In this document: positions 17,641-29,341 of the stretch, one piece after another
Position numbering within the stretch: the stretch's first letter is position 1
How the letters are laid out: each line of letters starts with the position of its first letter
DNA from: Cryptomeria japonica
Taxonomy: Eukaryota; Streptophyta; Pinopsida; Cupressales; Cupressaceae
Direction of reading: 5' to 3'
DNA length: 64,000 nucleotides
NCBI RefSeq assembly: GCF_030272615.1
Contig: NC_081405.1
Span: forward strand, 612,279,920-612,343,919
Made by a program: the position numbers and the translations under genes
The notes under the pieces: model-generated
What the model saw: only the letters and a program-made list of their open reading frames with translations
Told to the model about the DNA's origin: nothing
Database searches by the model: none

Positions 17641-20259
17641 AGACTATGACTTCAATATGGAGAGGAGTATTATATGGATGACTCAATGAGATATTATCAT
17701 GCTCAGAAAAAGTGAGATTATGAGGCCCTATCATATGACCGACCATGGCTTGGAATTTGTTAACATCCAGATCTTGAGGTACATTTGTTTCTAATAGCGC
17801 TTGTTCCAATATGTCTTTGTGTTTTGGCAAAAGTTTCAGCAACTCCAGTATAGATATTTGAGCAGGAGTTTTGCGCAGTTGGTTGACTAGATCATATTGA
17901 ATTTTGGGTACGGTGTTTGTTGTTGACGTATGTCCCTTTAAGACATATTTTTGAGCTCTGGTTGTTACATTGACAGATTCATGATTATGTTGATCTCGGA
18001 TTGTGATGACGTTTACATGATTGTCTATAGCTGATATATGATTGATGGTGTTATTATAGATGTGATTGATACGAGCCCCACGTGTATCGTTTGAGGTTGA
18101 AGCTCCATCCTTGTTGTAGTTTGGAAGAGGATTTTTAAAGGCTCCATGGTCACCATTTGTCTTGAGACCATCCATCGTTAAATCACCTCTATCAATCATG
18201 TCTTGAACAATGTTTTTCAGTCTCATGCAATCATTTGTTTGATGACCTTTATTGCGATGAAAATCACAAAAGTGCGAGTCATTCCACCAAGGTAGTTTGA
18301 TTTGTGGTTCATAGTTGATGATTGTTGGTAAAGCGATAATTTTGTTTGCCAAGATTTCTCTGAATGCTGACTCCAGTGATTGTCCCAGTGGTGTGTAGAC
18401 ACGTTTTTGAAAATTGTTGGTGTTACCTCGTGAATTATTATTAGGTCCTCGATTTATGTGATTGTTTTGAGCATTGTTGGTGTTGTTGGTGTTGGGTTGA
18501 CCTTGATTGGTATTCGGTGTGTAAGTGTTAGTGTCTGGGTTAGCACCTTTGGGATTCTTTGTAGTTTGAGGATTTCCTGATAATGCGAGCACGGGCTGCT
18601 TAGATTTTTTGGATCATGTGATTCATTGCCTCCTTCTTTTCCATTGTTTTTGTTTCTGGTCCAGAATCTAGATTTGTCCAAGTTGTTGTTGTTTTGGTTA
18701 TTATAATTTGATGAACTTGTTCCTTCTTTGAAGAATTTTAGCATTCCTTTCTTAACACATGCTTCTTCTACTTGAATGCCATTCTCAATCAATTTAGCGA
18801 AAGATGGTATGCATTAGAGTTTGAGCCTGTAACTCATCTCACCATTCAAGTTGTCGATGAAAATTTCCATTTTCTCTTTTTCAGGGATATCTCAAGGATA
18901 TCGTGAAACCATATGCCGTCAACGTTGAAGGAATACCATGAATGTTTCATTGTTTTTCTATTTGGTGTTACAGACATCTAGCATGGTGATAGCATGTTGA
19001 ATGTTATAGGAATATTGAGCTATGAATTTGTTGACTAGCTCATCAAATGATCTGACAGGAGGTGTGATTTTGGTCCTTGGATAACCATTCCATTATTTGC
19101 CCTCCCAAGCTTCTTGGGAATAACCTCATCAAATAGGTATCATCATGAGCAAATTCAAGACTCATTGTACAAAATTATCGAACATGATCACGGGGATCGC
19201 TTTTCCCATCGTACTTGTCAAATTAGGAACGTCTGAGTTTGGAGGAAAAGGCACCATGTTCAATCTTCTATCAAACGGATAAGGACGAATTTCATTTAAT
19301 GAATACCGTATTGTTGTCCCTTGTTTCATGTCTTGCATTTGTCTTTGTAACATTTGCATTTGTTGAGTAAGGGCAATCAAAGGCGCATTATTTTGCTGAG
19401 GGAAGATTTCTTCCCTTACATTAATCCTAGGTTGAAATGGTGTATGGAACGGCATGTTTTTCTTGTGGATGTGTTGCTCGGGGATGTTTTGTACTGGTGT
19501 ATTTTGTTCAGGTATGTTTTGTTCAGGAATATCTTGCTCGGGGTCACGTGCTTCTCCTTCTCATTGTCGTTCTTGATATTCGTAATGTTGAGATTTTGTT
19601 CTAAACATGTCTGTGTCAAAGTCTTCAGGAAGTTTAACCCCTTTGCTTGTGAGCATGAGTAGGTATTTTTCCTTGTCATTTTCCATGAGTCTTTCCAAAA
19701 GTTTTTGAAATGAAGCACTTTCTTGACATTCTTGAAGAAGTTCTTCAGAAATTTTGGCGTCTTCTAGATTTGGATGCTCGAAAGGATTTGATAATCTTCG
19801 ATTCATGTTGGATTTTGATTGCATTTTGCTTTGTTTGTTTTGTTGAGAGCAAGTAACAACAGGCATCTAGTAGAAGCTTTCTGTGACAAAAGGAATGAAC
19901 TCTTCTTCAATGTTTTGTTCAGGAGTTGGTGGTTCAAATCGGGGGATGTTGTAAGTGATGCACTTGTTGGGAAAGAATGTTGGATTGATCTTTCCTCCAC
20001 GATTTATGAGTTGACTGAACGCGGATTTTTGAAAGAAGTCTCTAGTCTTTAAAGGTTCCTTGTCAAATTCATTTGATTTGTTCTGAATATATAAGCGTAC
20101 ATGATGAAGGAATGTTCGATGAGATTTGAAGAGTTGATGATTGATGTATAAAAATTTATTTATTTCGGCGAATTTCGAAGAACTTGGTTGTTGTTTCTTC
20201 AACTTAGTGTTACGATAAATATTCTTTCTTCTCAGAATATGAGGATTAGTCATGCACAA
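17641..20259 (-). pseudogene. Element B gag
   Basis: Likely start is the ATG at 20259 (MCMTNPHILRRKN), the first long frame after the leader. The middle (about 18800-19160) matches the retrotransposon Gag core with LMRLFPRSL and an FLQRW-type motif. The zinc-knuckle-like box FCDFHRNKGHQTNDC is at 18227-18268. A Gly/Asn/Thr-rich linker precedes it. Frames shift once near 18604 at a run of A residues (minus strand) and stops are frequent between 18800 and 19160. Homologous to H gag at 24356-26757. Confidence 0.8.
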
Positions 20260-20740
20260 GCGATCAATGGTTTCCTTTGATTTGTTTTGGATTCAGTTTT
20301 TCTTGTTTTGAAAACTCAAGTTTTACTTTATCAAAGTAAAGGTTTAGATGCCCCCCTCATGACAAAGTGCGTCAAATGATATGGAATACGAGCTTTCCCA
20401 ATATGGAAACTCGATTTGACAACTTGGATTTTTAAACAAGTGTGTTTTGGGATAAAATCCGTGAGATAAAAAGGACCTATTTGCCACTTGTGATGATGCT
20501 TCCTGATTTTGATAGGATGGATATGCTTATCGTGCGACCAATTTTAGATGTTGGACAACTTTTATTTGATGGGAAACTTGCTTTGGAAATAGCTTTTTGA
20601 TACTCTATTTTTGGTATTTTGATTTGACGAAGTTTAGGCTGATGAAAGGAGGTTTCTGAAAATGTTTTCAAAATTTTCCAAATTTACCTCTGTTTTGCCC
20701 CCTGTTTTCTGGTCTTGACCACCCACTGAAACAGAGACTC

Positions 20741-21096
20741 TATGCGCTACAAAATTTTCTCAAAGCACTAAGGAAAAGACCCCATGCGTTATGCTACCCT
20801 ATTCTATGTGCTAATTGGTACTAATAGTTAATTTGTTTCAGATTTGGTTTCAAAAATATCATGCGCTAATATGAGTCATTGACGTGCTAATGTTTATGCT
20901 CTACGCGCTAAAGGTTGACTTCTATGTGCTAAGTTGATGCTTCGACGTGCTAAGTTGTTTTTAGAATGCGCTAACTGCTACTGCTGATTTTAAATTTTGG
21001 TGAAGCACTACTGTTAATACTTTACGTGCTAAGGATAAGGTTTGATGCACTAAAATATGGTTGCCATGCACTAAGATGTTGCTCTTACGTGCTAAA
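20741..21096 (-). repeat. TTAGCGCAT-type motif array, leader copy 1
   Basis: About seventeen copies of ATGCGCTAA-like motifs on the plus strand, that is TTAGCGCAT on the element's sense strand. They are spaced 15-40 bp apart with many CG-to-TG/CA variants (ACGTGCTAA, ATGCACTAA). It lies 480-840 bp before the gag start. Confidence 0.85.
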
Positions 21097-22588
21097 CTGC
21101 CCTGACTTGATTGTTTTCTGCAATTTTTGGTGTTTTGCCTTAAGCTTTAAATGCTGATAGATGATTTTCTGAAGTAACCAATGAAAGCATAGCACCAAAG
21201 AGGCAACCGTTTTGCCTAATCTAAACAATAAGTGTATGTTTGGCGAGGATGTGTTCAAATCCCCAAAAGTTCAACCGGTTTAGATACAACATGCATTTCA
21301 AACAGACTCTTTATTCAAAGGTCATAAGCAATATCATAGCCCACTAGTCTCGATACTTCGTCAACTCAAACAGTCGTGTCACCCCCTAGAGGGCACCCAT
21401 TTTTTTGCCTTTTGCCAGAAATTAACTCAAAGTGAATTGCTTCACAATTGAGTAGTTGTCTTGGGAGATATATGGTGAGCGATCTTGGGGGCAGATTCTT
21501 CCCCACCCTTGCACTATGATATTACAAATGTTTGGTTACTGACTCGGCTCAAAGTTTCTATGCTAAGGTTCGTAATCAAGCTTCCTGTTCGGTCGCCAGT
21601 GATAAACTCCCTCAGGAGGCTTCCCAACCTTTAGAACAAAGGCTTTATGTATCTCAAGGATACTGGGGGAAGGCTAATCGTTGCGCGCAACCGTTGAAAA
21701 GGACTTTCGTTGCTTTCCACATTTGATTATAGTGGGTTGGAACACTTGGCTTTAAAGCTGTTTCCCACTTAGGTCGTTCCCTTCACACCGGCCAAAAATG
21801 GCTTTAAGAGTTTTTCGACCCCTCGGGAAGGCAGACCTGCTAAAGGATTTAAATGTTGTATGACTGAAAGCGTAAGAGTAGTTTGGCTTTCTGATCACCC
21901 AGTTAAGGGTAGAGCATATACCTTCTACTTTCGAGACAAGGTAAACAAGGTTCTTTTTACCTTTCAAGTCAATGATTTTCTAAGATCTATATGGAGATGT
22001 TGCTCCACGAAAACATGGTGTTCCTTTTATTTCCTTCAAAATAGTGATTTTCTAACCTAGGAAAAGAACTTGGTCAACAAAGCAAAACTTTGATGTTTGG
22101 TCAACAAAAGAAATCGATCAAAAGGGGAAGATCTTCCCTCTTTGATTGTGAACAAAAATTTTAAGTGTGGTTCTTTTCCCTTGTAAAAAATTAAAATTGA
22201 TCCTTTTATGCACCAAAGGATGGTGAGGTTCTTTTTAGTCCTTGCTTGCAAAAAATAAAAGATTGTTTTGTTCCTTTTAGAGTCCAAAGTGAAAATTTTC
22301 TCTCCTAGAAAAAGATTGTTTTTTGTGGTTCTTTTTATAGCCCAAAATAAGGTGTGTTCAATTTTATCCAACAAGAATTAAAAAGACTCTAAATTTTAAC
22401 TAACTTAACTAAGTTAGTAAAAATTTAAACTACTTGTAATTCTACAAATAAAACTAAGTTCCACCTGCAATAAATTGTCAAAATCCTGCAAAATATCAAT
22501 CAGACAGTTAGAAAAATCTTGGATTTTGTGGACTTCTACAAGTCTAAATTTAAGTTCGGTTACAATTTTATTTTTGTTTTCCCTCTGT

Positions 22589-22802
22589 GATGCGCTATAG
22601 AACAGATTGTACACGCTACAAGATGACTCTGATGCGTTGCTCTGTTTTTCTTCCGCGCCGAGACCTACAAGAAAAGATTAGTGATGGTGATGCGCTAAGT
22701 TAATGACTTTACGCGCTAGAGTATAAACCTCACGCGCTAAATAGTGTACGGGATGCGCTAGAATGTCAACCAGATGCGTTAAGGGATGTTCCCCATGCGT
22801 TG
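22589..22802 (-). repeat. TTAGCGCAT-type motif array, leader copy 2
   Basis: About ten copies (GATGCGCTAAG, TTACGCGCTAG, CACGCGCTAA, GATGCGTTAAG). The array ends about 70 bp before the primer-binding site, so it would lie very near the start of the genomic RNA beyond U5. Confidence 0.85.
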
Positions 22803-22868
22803 ATTCTTGTTTCCCATGTACCTACAAAAGTGTTTATTTTTGAAAACCGATTTGATTAATGGGGTAGA

Positions 22869-22886
22869 GCCCCACGGTGGGCACCA
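22869..22886 (-). other. Element B primer-binding site, tRNA-Lys type
   Basis: Minus strand reads TGGTGCCCACCGTGGGGC, four bases inside the 5' LTR. It starts with TGG, the complement of the tRNA CCA end. From memory the sequence matches the 3' end of plant tRNA-Lys with one change; I could not check it against a tRNA set. Confidence 0.7.
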
Positions 22887-22890
22887 GAAA

Positions 22891-24350
22891 TGTATGCAGG
22901 AAAAGCGGGGCTATGAAACTCAAAATGTGAAAAATGAAGCTCCAAGAGGCTTGTCCACACACCCACAGGACTTCTTGGTGCAAGCTATGGAGTCATGAAG
23001 GATGACTCAACTTCCCAAGGTTGGTTCCATGGTTCTCTATCTCGCAAGGTCCCTCAAACCAATGCCTTTGCTCTAAGATCACTGAGCAAAGTGGTTTAGG
23101 GATGACAAATGCAAGAATGACGGATGCTTTTGATTGATTTTACCATGAGAATGCATCCTATCTATGCATGATTCTACAAATGCTATAAACTAGATTATAA
23201 GATGACAAGATTAGTAGTAATACTATCCTAACATGATATACTAGTTATGTGATTTAAGCTAATGATAAAAGAAGTAGTCTAAAATGTTTATTAGATTAAT
23301 TCCTATTGCAAAGAGAGACTAGATGTGTTAAAATTGAGCATAAGTGTGATACTAAGAGCTTGCATGGATGCTAAAATGGAGAAATGAGAGCTCTATTTAT
23401 AGCAAAAATAGGGCAATGGATGGCCAGGATTGAAAGAGTTTATCAAGGATCAAGTTTGAAAGTTGATCAATCCATGTTTAGAATTTTCACCAATGAAATG
23501 GTGACAATTGGCAACATAAGGTTGGTTGAGAGGAGATGTAAGAAGCATTAAATTCTTGAGAAGACCTCATGGTTACCTTAGGGGGTAAGGGTTAAGGTTA
23601 GGTTAAGGTTATCCATTGGATAAAGCTTTTACCCAAGAGGTAAACTCTTGTGCAAAGGATAAAGGAATAACCATGGTCAAAGCAATAAATGCTTGATGAG
23701 ACCCTTGGGTTAGATGGAGGTTAAGTTAGTCAAAAAGTCTCTAATCATGTCACTAAGGGTTAGTTAACCATTAATGGTTTAAAGACTTTGGGGACAAATT
23801 TGTAAGACTCCTTCCAAATTTGGGGGGATTCAACAAGTTGGCTTGTTGAATGGATAAAGGCTTTAATGCCTTTTGAAGACTTTACTCCAAATTTGAGAAG
23901 TGGCCTTCTCAAATTTAGGGAAAAGGGATAATGAATGGGTTTAGGGTTAATTGATTTGGATTAGATGAATTCTAGAAGAAATTAGGAATAGGGTTTAGTA
24001 TGCAAGTGGGAGATGTAGGATTTTGCAAGTGGATGAGGAAAATAGAATTTAATTAAAATAAAGTTAATTTATTTCAATTTGGTTGTAAATTGGGAAATTT
24101 AATAAATTAGATTTATTCAATTTGGGGTAAACTATTTAATTAAATGTGAATTTAATTAAAAGTGGAGAGAAGGGATTTAATTGAATAAAATGATTTATCC
24201 CATTAAATGGTAAAAAGGGGTTCTAGTGAATTTAACTAAATAAATTGAGTAATTTACTTAATTAAATAGAGGAATGTGGGTGATTTAATTAACTAGAGGA
24301 ATGAACAAAAAATATTCATTTAGGAATATGGTCATTTTTATATGTCTACT
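22891..24350 (-). repeat. Element B 5' LTR (right)
   Basis: 1,460 bp. The inner edge adjoins the primer site with a 4-base spacer. The outer edge in element orientation begins AG instead of TG, a single change from the other copy. It would drive the genomic RNA leftwards. Confidence 0.93.
23394..23401 (-). promoter_or_regulatory. TATA box of element B 5' LTR
   Basis: TATAAATA on the minus strand, about 950 bp inside the outer LTR edge and 500 bp before the inner edge. This is the likely promoter for the genomic RNA, leaving an R-U5 of about 470 bp. Confidence 0.7.
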
Positions 24351-24355
24351 GTATG
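24351..24355. repeat. Target-site duplication GTATG, right copy (element B)
   Basis: Matches 5755-5759. Sequence beyond it resumes element H gag in the same frame that is broken off at 5759. Confidence 0.9.
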
Positions 24356-26757
24356 ATCTGTGTTTGAGGAAACTGTCAAAGAATCTATCTCAATTAAACC
24401 TTGGTCAATTAAGTGTTGTATTAGATATTTTAATTGGAAGCATGAAGGAGTTTTATGTCATTTTGTGTGGTGATATTCACAATACTAACTATCGTTCCAC
24501 CAGCCGTGTTTTATTGTCGGTTCATTTATGATCTCGAGTAACGATACAAGATTTGATTAGAGTAACTATTTTAACACTGACTCAATGGGCTCTTTTAATG
24601 GTGTAAATTGGTAAGGAGGTGTGTCTTTGTTTCAAGGAGGCCTTCATTGTTGATTTTGTTGCATGATATTGGCCATTTGATCTTGTTGTTGAGCGGATAC
24701 ATTGTTTTACTGAGAAGATTGATTAATCGCTTGAGCATTCGATGGTGTGGCTCCTTTAAGGATGAATTTTGTCTGTGTGTTGTTTATTGTTTTTGTATCC
24801 ACATCCCCATCATTGGTAACATTTTTATTTCTAGACCATAATTTTCCTTTATCATTGCTTGTGTTATCTTTAGAGATTTTGATGACCCCTTTTTGTATAA
24901 GAGCTTTCTCAATGTTTGTCCCTTTCTTGATAAGTTTGTCAATAGAACTAAGACTCTTGATCTTTAGTTCATACATCAGCTCTAGTACTACATTCCCAGT
25001 AAACAGGTTGACATGTTGTTCCTCAAGGATATTGAAAGGACAACGGCTAACTAAATTTCACCATCTTTGTAAAAATGTGACAAAGGATTCTCCTATTTTC
25101 TGCTTGGTAGTGCAAAGATTAGTCAAGGTGACTTTGTTGTCTATGTTGAAGGAAAAGGGATAAATAATTTTTTTGGCTAACTCATTCCATGACTTAATGT
25201 TACCAGGTAGTCGATCATACCAATACATTGCTTGTCTGGACAAACTTTAAGGGAATAGGCACATGAGATATGTGTCATCATAGTGAATTTCCATACAAGA
25301 GGCATATAACACTCATATGTGATCTTTTGGGTCTTCTTTTCCTTGGTACTTATCAAATTTAGGGACACTAATTTTTTTTGGGAAAGGAGGCATGTACAAA
25401 CTTTTGTCAAAAGGATTAGGACATAGGTCCTATAATGTGTAACTTCTTTTGGTTCCTCTTGTCTATGATGCTTCTACTTGTTTGGATAATTTCTCAATTT
25501 ATTGTGTCATGGCATCAAAATGTCCTTGTCTAGGGAGTTCATCGTTCATTTCTGCATGACCTCGTTGTCTATATATTGTTCCTCCAAGCGGATTTTGTTC
25601 TTGGTACTCGGTAATAGTAGATCAAGGTGTACTTACAATTGTTGTGTCTTGGTATGGGTCACAATATTGTGTTACAGTGGTGTCTTGATATTGATTTTGT
25701 TGTTGCAATCGTAAAAACTGCATTACGGTTTGAACTTGAGGTTGAAATTGTTGTGTTTGTTGGATAGGTTGTTATCGAGTTCGAATTGTAAGCAATGGAG
25801 TATGTTGTTGTTGCATTTGTGCTACTAGTATTTGTTGTTGAGTCCCTAATTGTGCCATCTATTATTGGAATCGGGGAAATTGAGGTATCTGTTGTTGATA
25901 TTGAGGCATGGGTTGTTGTTGTTGGTCTAATCGATGTGGTTGGACAATCGGTTGTTGTTGTGCTACTTGATGAGTTATTCCTGCATTTTGATATGGGGCA
26001 CCGATTTGCATAGTTGGTTTCATTTGTTGTCAATAATATGTAGAAACATTTTGTTCTTGAGCAATTGGTTGTGTATATCCTAATCGTCCAAGCAAATTGT
26101 CCAGCATGTCTATTTTCCATTTTTTATGTTTAGGAAGCCTAGATTGGGATACTATGTTTATGCCTTCTTGGAGTAGAATATTGCTTGGTTGGTTTTGTTG
26201 CATATTGGTGTTGACTCGTGTTGTGGGAATGTCAATTGGTATACTAGTTGCTTGTTTATGGGACTACGAATATGTTGGATTCATTTGGACTTGAACAGTT
26301 GTTTGTGTAAGGGAAGTCATTTGTGCAGTCTCAATCAAGGGGGGGATAATGGCATCCTTATTGTATACGTAACTACTTCTTGAACCAAGGGTTGTTGAAC
26401 ATATGATTTTGGAGGTTAGATAGTTTTTTCTAAGGTTCCCATTGTTACTTGTGACACCGACACCTTATATGGATCCATTTGTTGTGTTGATGATGCAGTA
26501 CTGAATAAGAGATTATCAAACTTTTCAAAGGATGTCTTTGGGGGGATTTTGGACAATACGTGGTCTTTTCCTTAGGTCTTCCCTAGTGCATTCTAAGATT
26601 TAATATGTTTGTCGAGGGAGATCTGTTTGAACTATTTGTTGATCCTATTGTGCATTTTCTTGCATTCCAAGTTGGGATTCAAGTTCTTCTATCATGGTTT
26701 GGTATTCAGTTGTTGAGGATAATTTTTCCTTGAGTCAATTGAAAAACCATAACAGGT
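24356..26757 (-). pseudogene. Element H gag, central part
   Basis: Right-hand continuation of H after the B insertion. Near 24450-24500 the decayed knuckle reads C-Y-H...H...C followed by FQLKYLIQHLID, matching MRLKNIVQDMID in B. The 25058-25243 frame contains AMYWYDRLPGNIKSWNELAKK and ESFVTFLQRW, the Gag core of the Retrotrans_gag type. From about 25650 to 26050 the sense frame is very Gln/Pro-rich (GTT/TTG repeats on the plus strand). It breaks off at the CTATG site of element C. Confidence 0.8.
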
Positions 26758-26762
26758 CTATG
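26758..26762. repeat. Target-site duplication CTATG, left copy (element C)
   Basis: CTATG directly before the TGTAGC LTR edge, repeated at 34751-34755 directly after the right LTR. Confidence 0.9.
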
Positions 26763-27969
26763 TGTAGCATCGTAAAATTGTGACACTTGCAATTTCGACT
26801 GCATTTGGGTCTTCACGATGGCGACGCAATGTTGAACCTAAATGGAGACCCCGAAACCTGTTTACGACATCAAAAACTGCATCTTTCTACACCTTGGCCT
26901 TATCCTCCTTGCACCCTGCTATCCCGGGAGGTGGGACCATGGCGCCCAGCGCCCTGGTCCCTGGCCCTATTTTGGGCCCGGTCTCTTGTTGGGCATCAGG
27001 TCTTCAAGTTTGCAATTTGGAAAATAATGTTCCTAGGTCGGCCTAAGGTCGGAAAAATCAGTCTCCTAACCCTAATTGACAAGTATATAAACTACATTTC
27101 CCCTCCCAGAAAGTGGTGGTTAAAAAAAAGAGGAAAAAAACATATATGTGCAAGAGGCAGAAACGATAGGCAAACATTCAAACATTCAAGCATTCAAGCA
27201 TTCCTTCAAGCAATTGAGCATTCTTGGTCTCCATTCAAGGCTAGGTGTTGCATTCAAGACAAGGATTCAACCATTGAAGAGGAGATCACCTACAACATAT
27301 AACATACAACATCATTACACCTTCGCATGTAAGAATACAAACATTCTTACAACAAGGTATCAGTACTTGATTACATTACAAACATTTACATTTACAACAT
27401 TCTCATTTCTTGGTTAATTCCAAAACCGGGGTTTGACCTGAAGGCAAACCCCTAATCCCTAACCCCCCAATCGTCCTCTCTTTTCTGTGTGTAGGTTGCA
27501 GGTACGCGGCTGTAATTGAAGATCTGGAATCCTTGTGTAGAGACGAACAGATCCCCCTTCGTTTTGCGGATTTTTTGAAGGACCGTGTGCACTCTGGGCG
27601 CCATTGTCCCGTCAACTTTTGCTCAAACTTGCAGGATAGCATCATCTCGACATTTTACTGCTAATTTCGGGTCCGCAGCTTCATCCCGTGTCCCTATCTC
27701 CGTTTATAAGCTAGTCTTTCTTACTTTCACATACACTCCTAGTTCAATCCTTCTATCTACATTCTTTACAAAAGAGGGTATCCTTGCTGTCTCAACCCTT
27801 GAAACTCATTTAGAATTCAATCTTGAATTGTGTGGGATTGGATCTTGTGAGTTTCAACCCCTCTTTTGAATGTAAAGTCCCTCCTAAGTGAAAACCGTCA
27901 ACCCTAGTGGCCTCCTTTCTCTCTCCTTGGAGTGGGGGGAACACCTAGGGTTCAATTTTTCGCTTTACA
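26763..27969 (+). repeat. Element C 5' LTR
   Basis: Starts TGTAGCATCG, ends CGCTTTACA, 1,207 bp, the same length as 33544-34750. It contains a GGGACCATGG...CCTGGTCCC dyad (26934-26962) and a second GGACC...GTCC dyad (27580-27610). The plus-strand ORFs reported across it are repeat by-products, present in both LTRs. Confidence 0.93.
27084..27091 (+). promoter_or_regulatory. TATA box of element C LTR
   Basis: TATATAAA, 322 bp into the LTR, preceded by CCTAACCCTAATT (telo-box-like). The same box is at 33865-33872 in the 3' LTR. Confidence 0.65.
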
Positions 27970-27972
27970 TTC

Positions 27973-27990
27973 TGGTGAACCCGATGTGAA
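27973..27990 (+). other. Element C primer-binding site
   Basis: TGGTGAACCCGATGTGAA begins three bases after the LTR. It starts with the expected TGG, but I could not assign the tRNA with confidence. Confidence 0.6.
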
Positions 27991-29341
27991 CATCCTAATT
28001 CTGATTATTCATGATTAGATCTGAAAAAATTGCTTTCTTAATTACATTTCCATGTTTGATCTTTTGCAAATTTTAGAGGTCAATGGCATAAAAACCCTAA
28101 ATTTTCTTTTTAGTAATTGAGCTTGTGAAATGTTTAATTGTTAATGCTTGTTTCAAATCTACCCTTCTATTGCAAATTGTCAAATCATATTTGTGCTTTA
28201 ATTCTGGAAATTAAGTGGTTAAGTGTCAAAACCCTAATTTTTAAAACCCTCTTGATTCAACCTTTGACCGATGATTTCACTGATCAGAACACCTCCAAAT
28301 CGGCTGTAACTTTGGATTCCGCAACAAAATCATAATATCTCTCATCCCTGAAAATTTTGAAAAAAGTTGCGAGGACCGTGTGCACCCCGAGCGCCATCGT
28401 CCCCGACATTTTTTTCAAAATTTCGGGAGCTAGATCTTACTGCATTTTTCTGCTAGAATCCAGAATCTTGGCTGATTTCATCAATTCTAACACTTTCAAA
28501 ATTAAAGTCAAAGTTGGTCTAGTGATTGCTTGGATTAAGGCTTTTAATCATTCAAAAATTGTTGAAATTGAAATTTTGTGTTAAAATTGTGTTTCTTACT
28601 GTCCTAAATCTAAAAAGTGTGTTGGCATTCATTCGAAGTTTCAGTGCTTTATTCAAATTTCTGCAATTTGTGACTTTTGAAATTAAGTGTTTAATTGCAA
28701 CAACTTTGATTTCCGCTTTCAAAATTGAATTTTGCATGAAATTGAGTCAAATTTTAAATTTCAAAGCTTGCATTGCTTTTAGTATTCCCTCTAAAATCAT
28801 AAAATTCAAAATTTCAGTTTCCCTCTCTTTTTCAAAAGTCAAATTTTGCATTTTTCAACAATCTTGGTAGGGTTCAATTTTGAGATTGCAACTGTAATTT
28901 GGCCTATCTATAGATTGTAAAATCACTCAATTTTTTCAGATTAGCTTTAAAATCATCATAACTTTCATCCCTAAAAATTTCAAAAAAAGTTGCGAGGACC
29001 ATGTGCACTCCATTCGCCACGGTCCCCAACATTTTTTTCGAAATTTCAGGAGATTGTCATGATTGCATTTAACAGCTTAAATCTAGGAGATTGGCTGATT
29101 TTATTGAAATTTGCTACCTCTAAATTCGAAAATAAATTCAAAATTCAAGATTTCAATTTTCAAGATAACAATTAAAATTAAGTGCTACCCCCTTGGCCCT
29201 AATTTTCAATTGTGCCTACCTTTCTTGGAAGTTGTGTTTCCCTCTTCTTTCGCAAAGTTCAAATTGGATAATCATTATCTCATTGTTCAATTTTGCCAAC
29301 TTTATTTTCAAAATTCAAAATCTTCTCTCTCTCTCTAGTGC
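27991..29341 (+). other. Element C leader with duplicated hairpin block
   Basis: No coding sequence. A block of about 200 bp at 28330-28520 is repeated at 28950-29150. Each copy carries AAGTTGCGAGGACC...GTCCCC followed by ACATTTTTTTC-AAATTTC-GGAG. The GGACC-centred part also occurs in the LTR U5. The rest is AT-rich, with AAAATTCAAA-type runs. Confidence 0.75.

Larger units (their letters stand above)
20260..22868 (-). other. Element B 5' leader (untranslated)
   Basis: 2.6 kb between the primer site and the gag start, with no convincing ORF. It contains the two TTAGCGCAT-type arrays. A block at about 21720-21850 resembles the leader of element H at about 36490-36600 (AGTGGGYTG, then CTTAGGTCRTTCCC, then CACACC). 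A run at 22030-22380 is built from repeated TTCTTTT/AAAATT patches. Long leaders are usual for Tat/Ogre elements. Confidence 0.7.
5760..24350 (-). mobile_element. Element B: 18.6-kb Tat/Ogre-like Ty3/gypsy retrotransposon
   Basis: Complete structure on the minus strand: 5' LTR at right, Lys-type primer site, 2.6-kb leader, gag-protease-RT-RNase H-second RNase H-integrase polyprotein (20259 down to 12387), a 5.1-kb 3' region with an antisense gene, polypurine tract, 3' LTR at left. The second archaeal-like RNase H, the G-patch, the great length and the antisense plant-mobile-domain ORF point to the Tat lineage. Pol stays in one frame from 17264 to 12387 and is broken only by point stops. Gag and the protease start lie in other frames because of small indels. 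By hand I count about two dozen substitutions between the LTRs (about 1.6%), so it is fairly young but not coding-competent. Confidence 0.93.

Noticed and set aside
12387-20259. Intact autonomous coding capacity of element B
   Set aside because: Catalytic motifs are present, but multiple stops, frame changes in gag and protease, and the RNase H Asp-to-Asn change rule out a working polyprotein in this copy.
22057-22374. 105-codon minus-strand ORF in element B leader
   Set aside because: Composition follows repeated TTCTTTT/AAAATT patches; no motif and no start context.
25659-26120. Thr/Ser/Asn-rich minus-strand ORF
   Set aside because: Off-frame reading of the Gln-rich CAA repeats of element H gag.
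27060-27078. Telomere-like CCTAACCCTAA
   Set aside because: Single short occurrence beside the LTR TATA box in both LTRs; better read as a telo-box-type promoter motif.
26787-27302. 171-codon plus-strand ORF, repeated at 33568-34083
   Set aside because: Lies in both LTRs of element C over the TATA box and dyads; no domain, and explained as LTR sequence.
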